Source: Bacilli bacterium
Lineage (GTDB): Bacteria; Bacillota_I; Bacilli_A; RF39; UBA660
Length of the DNA: 54,442 bases
Direction: 5' to 3'
NCBI GenBank assembly: GCA_016293205.1
Contig: JAEDES010000006.1
Location: forward strand, 1-54,442
The stretch's first letter is position 1. The number at the start of each line of letters is the position of its first letter. The position numbers were made by a program, and so were the translations under genes. Below the pieces are notes generated by a model. The model did not search any database. It saw nothing but the letters and a program-made list of their open reading frames with translations, and had not been told where the DNA came from. Shown here piece after piece: positions 41,796-50,005 of this stretch.

Positions 41796-42626
41796 ATGCA
41801 AGGACAAATAATTAAAATTGTAAGTGATTTACATATAGTTAGTTGTGAAGGTGAAACTTATCCTTGTAAATGTCGTGGTATATTTAGAAAAGAACATATT
41901 GCTCCATTAGTGGGGGACTATGTTCTTTTCAGTAAAGAGAAATGTTTAATTGAAGAGATTTTACCACGTAAAAGTGAGTTTCAAAGACCTAAAGTTAGTA
42001 ATATAGATCAAGCATTTCTTATTACTAGTTTAGTTAGACCTGATTTTTCAACTAATTTATTAGATAAATTATTAGTAACAATGGAATTACATGGTGTTGA
42101 TGCAGTTATTGTTATTACTAAGGAAGATCTTGTAAAAGAAGAATATAAACATAAGTTTAGAGAGATACTTTCTTACTATGAAAGTATTGGTTATAAAGTT
42201 GTTTATAATTATGAGATAGATAAAATTAAAAAGTTAATTGCTGGAAAGACTAGTGTTTTTACCGGACAAACAGGTGCTGGTAAAAGTACTTTATTAAATA
42301 AGTTACATCCTGGTTTAAGTTTAGAGACAGGAGAGATTAGTGATGCTTTAGGTAGAGGAAAACATACGACTAGAGTAGTTGAATTATTTGAATTATTTGG
42401 TGGTAAAGTTATGGATACTCCTGGATTTTCGGCACTTGATTTTTCACAATTTAAAAAAGAAGAAATTAAAGATGGGTTTATTGAATTTTTTGATTATCCT
42501 TGTCCTTATAGAGATTGTAATCATGTAAGAGAAGAGGAATGTTCAATTAGAAAAAGTGTTAACGATGGATTAATATTAGATAGTCGTTATTTAAATTATC
42601 TTAATTTTATAGGGGAGGATAAGTAA
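41796..42626 (+). CDS. rsgA: Small-subunit ribosome GTPase RsgA
   Basis: Circularly permuted GTPase that helps mature the 30S subunit. An N-terminal OB-fold (1-60) is followed by the G4-like ITKEDL, the G1 P-loop GQTGAGKSTLLNKL, G3 DTPGFS, and a C-terminal zinc site (CPYRDCNH then ECSIRK). A 276-residue protein, slightly short. RBS AGGGGGA. Its stop overlaps the rpe start by one base. Confidence 0.96.
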   Translation: MQGQIIKIVSDLHIVSCEGETYPCKCRGIFRKEHIAPLVGDYVLFSKEKCLIEEILPRKSEFQRPKVSNIDQAFLITSLVRPDFSTNLLDKLLVTMELHGVDAVIVITKEDLVKEEYKHKFREILSYYESIGYKVVYNYEIDKIKKLIAGKTSVFTGQTGAGKSTLLNKLHPGLSLETGEISDALGRGKHTTRVVELFELFGGKVMDTPGFSALDFSQFKKEEIKDGFIEFFDYPCPYRDCNHVREEECSIRKSVNDGLILDSRYLNYLNFIGEDK

Positions 42627-43252
42627 TGAAAGTTAGTGCATCTTTTTTAAGCAGTAGAGATTTAGTTAAAGATTTAAGAGCATTAGATTTAACGGATGTT
42701 GATTATATTCATTTAGATATTATGGATGGTAAATTTGTTAATAATAAGACAATGCCTTATAGTGAATTAAAAAATATTTATAAGTATACTTCTAAAAGAT
42801 TAGATGTTCATTTAATGGTTGAAGATCCTGAAAAGTATATTCCTTTATATGCAACTTTAAATACAGAGTATATTGTATTTCATGTAGAAGTAGATAAGGA
42901 TATTACTAAGTTATTAAAAATGATTAAACAATATGGTATTAAAGCTGGTTTATCTATTAAACCAAATACTAAAGTTAATGAATTAGTGCCATATTTACCA
43001 TATTTAGATATGGTACTTGTTATGAGTGTTGAACCTGGTAAAGGTGGTCAAGCATTCATTGAAGAGAGTGAAGAAAAAATAAAAGAAGTTAGAGAATTAT
43101 TAAAGGCATATAATATTCCTGCTGTTATAAATGTTGATGGTGGAGTTAATGATAATACTATTTCAAAATGTCGTGATGCCGATATTGTTACTGCTGGAAG
43201 TTATATTATTGGTAGTGATAATTTTCAAACAAAAATATCTAGTTTAAGATAG
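42626..43252 (+). CDS. rpe: Ribulose-phosphate 3-epimerase
   Basis: Pentose-phosphate enzyme interconverting ribulose-5-phosphate and xylulose-5-phosphate. A 208-residue TIM barrel with ASFLSSRDL, HLDIMDGKFV (metal His/Asp), DVHLMV, VMSVEPGKGGQAFI and NVDGGVN. It is coupled to rsgA by an ATGA-type overlap, the same order as in Bacillus. Confidence 0.96.
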   Translation: MKVSASFLSSRDLVKDLRALDLTDVDYIHLDIMDGKFVNNKTMPYSELKNIYKYTSKRLDVHLMVEDPEKYIPLYATLNTEYIVFHVEVDKDITKLLKMIKQYGIKAGLSIKPNTKVNELVPYLPYLDMVLVMSVEPGKGGQAFIEESEEKIKEVRELLKAYNIPAVINVDGGVNDNTISKCRDADIVTAGSYIIGSDNFQTKISSLR

Positions 43253-43294
43253 CTTGTTGTGCTATAATGAATAATAGAATAGGAGTTGGTAGTC

Positions 43295-44089
43295 GTGAAT
43301 GAAGAAAAATATGGATATGATAATGTTGATGAGACTGAATTATTAGAATTCGATACTAGCGGTATTGTACCTGTTGCACCTCCAGTAGCGATGGCTCCTG
43401 AAGTACAAACAGAACCACAAACTGAGACTCCTGTTGAAGTTCAAACAGAGCCAGTTATAGAAGCACCTTTAGAAACACAAATTGATGGTGTTGATGGGAC
43501 TGTTCAATTAAATGAAGTTGAAATTAAACCAGTTGATAGTCAAGTAAGTAATGTTAAATTATTTTTCACATTTTTATTAATGTTAGTTCTTGGTGGTACA
43601 ATTTTATTTATGCCTGAAATTTCTGAGTTTATGAGACAAAGAAAAGAAGAACAACAAGGTTTATCACAACCAAAGATAACTACTGGTAGTCTAAAATGTG
43701 AACATGAAAGAAACTCAGATAATTTTGATTTAAAGATAGAATATAATTTTATGTTTACTGATAATAAATTTAAGAAATTATATTATACAAGTGAAACTAG
43801 AGGAGATATGAATCTAGATGAAAAAGAACTTGAAGAATTAAATAATGAATGTTTATTATTAAAAGATACTACTGAAAATATTATGGGTATTGAGGTATCA
43901 TGTAAATTACTTGGTGGTACATTAACAAAAACACAAACTTTGGATTATGCAAAAATCGATGTAGAACAAGCATTATCTGCATATTCTGAAGCAGGTGGAA
44001 TTTATCCTGAATATAAGTATTTACAAGATATGGATGGTATTGAAAAGAACATGAAAGCTGCAGGTTATACTTGTAATAGAATTAAATAG
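43295..44089 (+). CDS. Uncharacterised membrane protein with Pro/Glu-rich N-terminus
   Basis: Unknown 264-residue protein. A cytosolic low-complexity part (about 20-70, rich in Pro, Glu, Gln and Thr) is followed by one membrane helix (about 85-107) and an outer domain with two or more cysteines (LKCEH, YTCNRIK) that could form a disulfide. GTG 43295 behind AGGAG fits better than TTG 43286. TATAAT at 43263 gives it its own promoter after rpe. Similar single-helix proteins flank fmt. Confidence 0.55.
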   Translation: MNEEKYGYDNVDETELLEFDTSGIVPVAPPVAMAPEVQTEPQTETPVEVQTEPVIEAPLETQIDGVDGTVQLNEVEIKPVDSQVSNVKLFFTFLLMLVLGGTILFMPEISEFMRQRKEEQQGLSQPKITTGSLKCEHERNSDNFDLKIEYNFMFTDNKFKKLYYTSETRGDMNLDEKELEELNNECLLLKDTTENIMGIEVSCKLLGGTLTKTQTLDYAKIDVEQALSAYSEAGGIYPEYKYLQDMDGIEKNMKAAGYTCNRIK

Positions 44090-44115
44090 AACAACAATTA
44101 GTTGTTCTTTTTTTA
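44088..44115 (+). terminator. Terminator after the 43.3 kb membrane gene
   Basis: AGAACAAC (44088-44095) pairs with GTTGTTCT (44101-44108), AATTA loop, T-run. Confidence 0.88.
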
Positions 44116-44119
44116 TTTA

Positions 44120-44256
44120 TTAATATATTCAATATCATATTGGACTAGTGATTTATATTGTATTGATAAAGATGGTGGATTTGGTCCTGTTGGTTATAGT
44201 TATATTGAAGGATTAGGTGTCCGTCCATTGTAATTTCAACTGATTATTTTAAATAA
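44120..44256 (+). pseudogene. 3' fragment of a TasA-like/DGR-target gene
   Basis: The frame from 44120 reads LIYSISYWTSDLYCI and ends GLGVRPL-stop. A shift near 44226 restores IVISTDYFK, matching GVRPVIVISKNYF of the paralogue at 28290. A deletion of a few bases and loss of everything 5' make it a dead remnant of the same family. Its terminator follows at 44261. The 44090-44357 gap otherwise holds only that hairpin and the next gene's leader. Confidence 0.8.
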
Positions 44257-44260
44257 AATT

Positions 44261-44286
44261 AAGACTAAATTTTAGTCTTTTTTTGT
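44261..44286 (+). terminator. Terminator after the TasA-like remnant
   Basis: AAGACTA (44261-44267) pairs with TAGTCTT (44273-44279), then T-run. Confidence 0.8.
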
Positions 44287-44357
44287 TATGTTTTGTCTTT
44301 AAAAAAATATTGTTTTTTGATACAATTATTCTATAGTAGACGGAAGTGGGTTGTAAT

Positions 44358-47300
44358 ATGAAAATAGTTCATAAAAAACTTGTTTTTATTATTTTTATAT
44401 TTGTTTTAACTCTTAGTTTAAGTGGTATTTTCATTTATAATCATTTTAATGTTGATATAGATAAAGTATTAGAAAGTGAGGAGTATTCTTATTTACCAGA
44501 TGAAGCGAAAGAATATGTTAAAGATGCATTTGAAGCAACTGGTAAAGTAATTCCTACAGAGAAAAATAAAAAAGATAATCAAGCTTATTTAAATCCGAGT
44601 TATATTAATTATTTACAATTAAGTAGTGCTGAAAGAAATAATGTTTCTAATATTCCTGATCCTTATACGATTGATTATGATTATAGAAAGGTTGAAACTG
44701 ATTTAGTATTACCAAGTTCATATGATTTAAGAAATCACAATGGTAAGAACTTTGTTGGTCCAATGAAGAATCAATCTACTACAGGATTATGTTGGGCTTT
44801 TACAACTGGTGAACAAGTAGAAAGTTTATTGTTGAAGAATAGTAATTCAGAATATGTAGAAGGTCAAAGTCAATTGTTTTCTGTTAGACAATTTGATTAT
44901 GCTACTAGTAACAATGGTATTTATAGATATAATAATATCAATGGTTATAGAAAATTAGGAGCAGGTGGTAACTTCTTAATGGCAGGAGTTGCTTTAAGTA
45001 ATGGTATTGCTTTAACTGATGATAAAATGTTACCTTTTGATACTAGTTATCCTGCAAGATTTCTTGAAGATATTATGGGATATGAAAGTAAAAGTTTATA
45101 TGAAGCTAATACAACAGTATCTATTCCTAGTTTTAACTATGATAGAGATTATACAGAAGAAGATTTTAAATATTATATAGATGTTATTAAAAGTTATGTT
45201 TATTCTTATGGTGGAGCATATGTTGGTACAGAATCTCCGCAAGGAAGTTGTGGATCATTTAATGTAGATGGTACAGCTATTATTAGAGTAGATGATAGTT
45301 GTACTGAAAATTCTGGACATGCAATGCATGTTATTGGATGGGATGATAACTATACATATCAATATTGTAAAACTGGAAGTAGTCATAGTTCTAGTGTTGC
45401 CAGTTGTTCAAGTAGTAATTTAGTTACTGGTAAAGGTGCTTGGTTATTAAAAAACTCTTGGGGAACTGATACTGATTCAGGATATCAATATCTTTATTTA
45501 GCATATGATTCACTTAATTCTACATTTGGTATTACTACTGAAATAGAAAAATTAAGTGAACGTACTTGGGATAATAATTATCATGATAATTTCTTTGCTA
45601 GTGGAAATGGTTATGTTGTTACAAGTGATTATGAAAATCATACTAAAGAGTTTAGTGGAAATGAAAAGTTAGAAAAAGTTAAGTTCTTATCATATGCAGT
45701 TGATGCTTCTTATAGATTAAATGTAATTGTAGGTACTAAAGTATATTCAAATATTATGACTGTTGAATCTGCTTTTCCTGGAGTTCATACATTTGATTTA
45801 TCAGAACAAAATATTGTAATTGATAGTGATACTTTTAAAGTACAAGTTTTAGGTATTAATAGTAGTTCTACTTTAGTAAGTGGTACAGTTTCATCATTTA
45901 CATCTAATATGGATGAGGCAATTCAATCTAAGACTGATGATGTTACAGTTGATAAGATTTATACTAATGATGAAAATACTCATTATGAAATTACTTTATT
46001 AAGCAAAACTAAAAATATTAAGTCTAATGAATTTGTTTCTTATAAATTATTTAGAGGGAATGAAGATATAACTGATAATAATGTTGTTATTTTAAATGAT
46101 GATGATTTTGATGATAGTGATGTTAGAGGTAGAGTTGCGAATAATGAAGTTTTATCAATTGTTTATATTAATAGAGAAGTAGGGGCAGGTACTTATACAT
46201 TAAAGATGTATTATAAAAATAAAGAGATTGGTAGTTCTAATGTTACATTGAATGGTATTATTACTGTTACTGGTACTGGTAAGTCTACGGATCCATATAT
46301 TATTTCTAGTGAAGAAGAATTAGAAATGATAAGAGATAAAATAGATTGTTCTGGAAGTTCATGTGAACTTTATTATAAACTTGCAAGTGATATTACTTTA
46401 ACTAAGACTTGGAATCCTATTGGAACATCTACTATTCCATTTAAAGGTGGATTAGATGGTGATGGTCATAAGATTATTGGTCTTAATGTAAATGATGCAG
46501 TTAGTGGTTTATTTGCATATGCAAGTAAAGCAACTATTAAAAATATTACTTTTGAAAATCCAACTATTGTTGGCTCTAGTCATAGTGGAGTAGTTTCTGG
46601 ATTTGGATTAGATTTACAATTAAGTAATATTAATATTGTAGGTGGTAGTGTTAAATCTACTGGTGGTAGTGCAGGAAACTTAGTTGGTAGATTAGAAATT
46701 ACTAATATTTCTCCAACGATTGATTCTATTTATAATTCATCTATTGTTAGCGGATATATATCTAGTGGGTTGATTGGTACACTTACTAATAGTAGTGCTT
46801 ATTCAAGTTTGCCTTGTTATATTACATTATCTAATATTTTAAATGTTGGTAATGTTAATTTAAGAGGAATTGAAGGAGATGCTGCTACTAGTAGTTTATT
46901 ATTAGGTGAAGTTAAAAATTCACGTCCACATATGAATAATATTATTGTGACTGGACAAGTATTAGATGATGAATTAATTAGTCATTATGGATTAATTGGT
47001 ACTTATAATAAAAATACTTGTGTTACAAGTCCTACGATACTTAATGTTTATTATGTAAATGGTACTGATTCATTTAGTAATGGTACTTCTTTAGGATTAG
47101 GTACTAAGAAAAGTATTACTGATTTAGTTCAGAATAGTACTTATAGTGGATGGGAAAACTTTAGTACTAAGTGGAAATATAATACATATGAAGGTATTTC
47201 TAGATTACCTAGTCCAATTAATAGTACTTATGAATATACTGCTTTTGATGAAATTTATATTGGTATGGATAAAGGTGGAAATTTATTAGATTTTATAAGT

Positions 47301-48344
47301 CCTGATTTAGATGCAGCAAAGAATATTAATGTTAGTAGTGTTGATGAAGCATATTTAACAATAGATGCCGGATTTAATATGAGAGGTGTAAAAATTGGTA
47401 AGACAAAGATTCATATTACAAGTGGATATGATGGATTTGATAAAGATGTAGATGTTACTATTGTAACTAAATCTAATCCTGTTATTACATATAATTCAAA
47501 TGATAGTAGAAACTTAAGTGAAAAAGAAACTGTTAAATTAAATGGGAAAGTTAATTTAAAAACTAATTTATTTGCTAGAGAAGGATACTCTTTAGTTGAA
47601 TGGAATACTAAGAGTGATGGTACTGGTGATAAATATAGTGATGGACAAGAGATTAATGGTATATTAGAAGATTTAACTTTATATGCTATCTGGAAAGAAG
47701 TAACTTATAAAGTAATTTATAATTATAATGGAGAATTTGATAATGTTGAAGTTACTTTAAAATATAATGATGAAGTTGATGTTCATAAGAATACTTATAC
47801 TAGAGAAAATTATACATTTAAAGAGTGGAATACTAAGAGTGATGGTACTGGTAAAGGTTATACTGGTAAGATATCTAAGCTTACTACTAAAGATGGCGAT
47901 GTAATTAATTTATATGCTATTTGGAAACTTAATTTAGAAGTAAGTAGTAAAGAATATAAGATAGATGAAACTAATAAGATAATTGATATGATTGGTGATA
48001 AAACTACTGTTGATGCATTTAAAAAGAAATTTGAAGTTAGTGATGGATTTGATGTTAAAGTTGATGTTACTAAAGAGAATTTAATTTATACGGGTGGTAA
48101 GACTAAAATATATGATGGTGATAAATTAATATTAGAATTTGTTAATGTTATTAGAGGAGACATTAATGGAGATGGTAAGATATCAGCACTTGATTATGTT
48201 AAAGTCAAGAATCATATTATGAAGACTAATGTTATAGATTCAAAATCAATTTATTTTAAAGCAGCAGATGCGAATAATGATAATGGTATATCGGCATTAG
48301 ATTATGTAAGAATAAAGAATATAATTATGAAAGGGGCTAATTAA
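44358..48344 (+). CDS. Secreted papain-like cysteine protease with Listeria-Bacteroides repeats and dockerin
   Basis: A 1328-residue exoprotein. An N-terminal membrane signal (about 7-30) and propeptide lead to a C1 peptidase domain (about 118-400): oxyanion Gln139, catalytic Cys145 (GLCWAFTT), His321 (GHAMHVIGW) and Asn366 (KNSWGT). A GLUG-like beta domain (GLDGDGHKIIGLNV) follows, then two Listeria-Bacteroides repeats (EWNTKSDGTG units, about 1045-1200). The last 62 residues (1267-1328) are a type I dockerin with two Ca-binding motifs (GDINGDGKISALDYVKVKNH and ADANNDNGISALDYVRIKNI). ATG 44358 behind GGAAGTGGG. It is 1 nt from the next gene, probably an operon. Dockerin suggests docking to a cohesin not seen here. 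Confidence 0.85.
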   Translation: MKIVHKKLVFIIFIFVLTLSLSGIFIYNHFNVDIDKVLESEEYSYLPDEAKEYVKDAFEATGKVIPTEKNKKDNQAYLNPSYINYLQLSSAERNNVSNIPDPYTIDYDYRKVETDLVLPSSYDLRNHNGKNFVGPMKNQSTTGLCWAFTTGEQVESLLLKNSNSEYVEGQSQLFSVRQFDYATSNNGIYRYNNINGYRKLGAGGNFLMAGVALSNGIALTDDKMLPFDTSYPARFLEDIMGYESKSLYEANTTVSIPSFNYDRDYTEEDFKYYIDVIKSYVYSYGGAYVGTESPQGSCGSFNVDGTAIIRVDDSCTENSGHAMHVIGWDDNYTYQYCKTGSSHSSSVASCSSSNLVTGKGAWLLKNSWGTDTDSGYQYLYLAYDSLNSTFGITTEIEKLSERTWDNNYHDNFFASGNGYVVTSDYENHTKEFSGNEKLEKVKFLSYAVDASYRLNVIVGTKVYSNIMTVESAFPGVHTFDLSEQNIVIDSDTFKVQVLGINSSSTLVSGTVSSFTSNMDEAIQSKTDDVTVDKIYTNDENTHYEITLLSKTKNIKSNEFVSYKLFRGNEDITDNNVVILNDDDFDDSDVRGRVANNEVLSIVYINREVGAGTYTLKMYYKNKEIGSSNVTLNGIITVTGTGKSTDPYIISSEEELEMIRDKIDCSGSSCELYYKLASDITLTKTWNPIGTSTIPFKGGLDGDGHKIIGLNVNDAVSGLFAYASKATIKNITFENPTIVGSSHSGVVSGFGLDLQLSNINIVGGSVKSTGGSAGNLVGRLEITNISPTIDSIYNSSIVSGYISSGLIGTLTNSSAYSSLPCYITLSNILNVGNVNLRGIEGDAATSSLLLGEVKNSRPHMNNIIVTGQVLDDELISHYGLIGTYNKNTCVTSPTILNVYYVNGTDSFSNGTSLGLGTKKSITDLVQNSTYSGWENFSTKWKYNTYEGISRLPSPINSTYEYTAFDEIYIGMDKGGNLLDFISPDLDAAKNINVSSVDEAYLTIDAGFNMRGVKIGKTKIHITSGYDGFDKDVDVTIVTKSNPVITYNSNDSRNLSEKETVKLNGKVNLKTNLFAREGYSLVEWNTKSDGTGDKYSDGQEINGILEDLTLYAIWKEVTYKVIYNYNGEFDNVEVTLKYNDEVDVHKNTYTRENYTFKEWNTKSDGTGKGYTGKISKLTTKDGDVINLYAIWKLNLEVSSKEYKIDETNKIIDMIGDKTTVDAFKKKFEVSDGFDVKVDVTKENLIYTGGKTKIYDGDKLILEFVNVIRGDINGDGKISALDYVKVKNHIMKTNVIDSKSIYFKAADANNDNGISALDYVRIKNIIMKGAN

Positions 48345-48345
48345 G

Positions 48346-49929
48346 ATGAAGAAGAATTTAATAAAAGTATTATTTTTAATAAGTTTATTTATAATTCCAA
48401 ATACTGTATTTGCAGCAGGTGGATTATCAGTTTCTACAACTAATATTAGTATTACGCAAGGAAGTTCTTCTTCGTTTACTATTAGTGCTAGTAATGCAGC
48501 TGGAGGAGTTTCAATTTCTAGTTCAAATGCAGGAGTTGCAAGTGTATCTATGGGATCGACATTCCTTGATAATAGTAGTGCAACTGTTACAGTTCATGGT
48601 AATGCAGTAGGTAGTGCAGTTATTACAGTAGCGGCATTTGATATGGCTACATATGATGAAGAAGTTGTAAGTAGTGTTTATAGAATTAATGTTAATGTTA
48701 AAGCTAAACCTACTTATACACCACCTCCAGTAGATAATAGAAGTACAAATACTAATTTAAGTAAAGTTACTATTAATGGTAAAGAAATTAGTAAAACCAA
48801 TGATAAATATTATTTAAGTGTTAGCAATTATGTTACTAGTGTTGATATTAGTTCTGTTGTTCAAGATAGTAAGAGTAAAGTAGTAAATCCTGGTAAGAAA
48901 GATTTAGTAGTAGGAGATAATGTATTTGATATTGTTGTTACTGCTGAAAGAGGAAATACGGCTACTCATAAAGTAGTTGTTAATAGAAGTCAATTTAATA
49001 CTATTGAAGACTTAGATGAGTTAGTTAAATTAGGACAAAACTTTGATATTAATATGGGTGAATCTTTAGAACTTACTGAAGATCAAATTAATAAAATTAT
49101 TAGTAGTAAAAAGACTTTTGGATTTAATAAATATGATAAAGATAATAAGTTAATTTATAGTTGGGTACTTAATGGAGAGATTGTAAGTACTGTAAATAAG
49201 TTTAATTTAAATGTTATTGATAAGTTAGAAAATGGGGATAAATTTAAGAAAGCATTTAATTATGCTGACGGAGTATTCTTAGATTTTTCTAATTGTTTAG
49301 AAATTCCTAGTGGAGTAATATTTAAATACTTTGTAGGTGAAAAATATACAAGTGATGATGTAATTTATTTATATACTTATAATGATGAGAATGGTGAAAT
49401 TTCTAAGGTAAGTGAGAATGTAAAAGTAAGTAATGGATTCTTAGAATTAGAAATTAGTGAAGCAGTTAAGCATTTTGCAAGTCAAACAGTTGTTATGAAT
49501 GCTAAAGATAAGACTGAGGTTAATACTTGGATGTATGCTGCAATAGGTGAAGTTGTATTTATAGTTTTACTTGTAATATTATTTATGATTATTTATAGTA
49601 GAAAAGGTAAACCAAAAAAAGTAAAAGAACCTAAAGTTAAAGATGTTCCGGTAGTTACACATGTAAAAGATGTTTATACTGGACCTGTGGATAATAGTAT
49701 GGTTAAGACTGAAGTTTCTACAGAGCCTGTTGAAAATACTGAGATTGTTGCAAATACTGGTAATCCACTTGTGGATAAAAGTACTCAAGTTACTCCAGTA
49801 ATAACTCAAAGTACACCAGTTACTGGGGGAAAAAAGAAAATGAATACAAATTCTGCTAGTTCGATTGTGGAAAATCTTAAACCAACTCCAAATAACTTTA
49901 AAAATATGCCAGAAGTAAAAGAAAAATAG
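48346..49929 (+). CDS. Membrane-anchored Ig-like/cadherin-like surface protein
   Basis: A 527-residue protein: signal peptide (1-24), a Big-like beta domain (about 25-125, NISITQGSSSSFTISASN), a cadherin-like beta-sandwich (about 135-220, LSKVTINGKEISKTNDKYYL), a third extracellular domain, one membrane helix (about 400-425) and a Pro/Val/Thr-rich cytosolic tail. Its start lies 1 nt after the stop of the dockerin protease, so it may be the anchor for, or partner of, that enzyme; no clear cohesin fold is recognised. RBS AAGGGG precedes ATG 48346. Confidence 0.68.
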   Translation: MKKNLIKVLFLISLFIIPNTVFAAGGLSVSTTNISITQGSSSSFTISASNAAGGVSISSSNAGVASVSMGSTFLDNSSATVTVHGNAVGSAVITVAAFDMATYDEEVVSSVYRINVNVKAKPTYTPPPVDNRSTNTNLSKVTINGKEISKTNDKYYLSVSNYVTSVDISSVVQDSKSKVVNPGKKDLVVGDNVFDIVVTAERGNTATHKVVVNRSQFNTIEDLDELVKLGQNFDINMGESLELTEDQINKIISSKKTFGFNKYDKDNKLIYSWVLNGEIVSTVNKFNLNVIDKLENGDKFKKAFNYADGVFLDFSNCLEIPSGVIFKYFVGEKYTSDDVIYLYTYNDENGEISKVSENVKVSNGFLELEISEAVKHFASQTVVMNAKDKTEVNTWMYAAIGEVVFIVLLVILFMIIYSRKGKPKKVKEPKVKDVPVVTHVKDVYTGPVDNSMVKTEVSTEPVENTEIVANTGNPLVDKSTQVTPVITQSTPVTGGKKKMNTNSASSIVENLKPTPNNFKNMPEVKEK

Positions 49930-49933
49930 TGTC

Positions 49934-49963
49934 AAAAAGGAGCGAGAAAGTTGCTCTTTTTTT
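49934..49963 (+). terminator. Terminator after the dockerin protease operon
   Basis: AAAGGAGC (about 49935-49942) pairs with GCTCTTTT (about 49953-49960) with one wobble, followed by T-run. Confidence 0.75.
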
Positions 49964-50005
49964 GTTTTGTGATAAAATAATTATTGTTGGATAGGAGGTT
50001 ACAAC

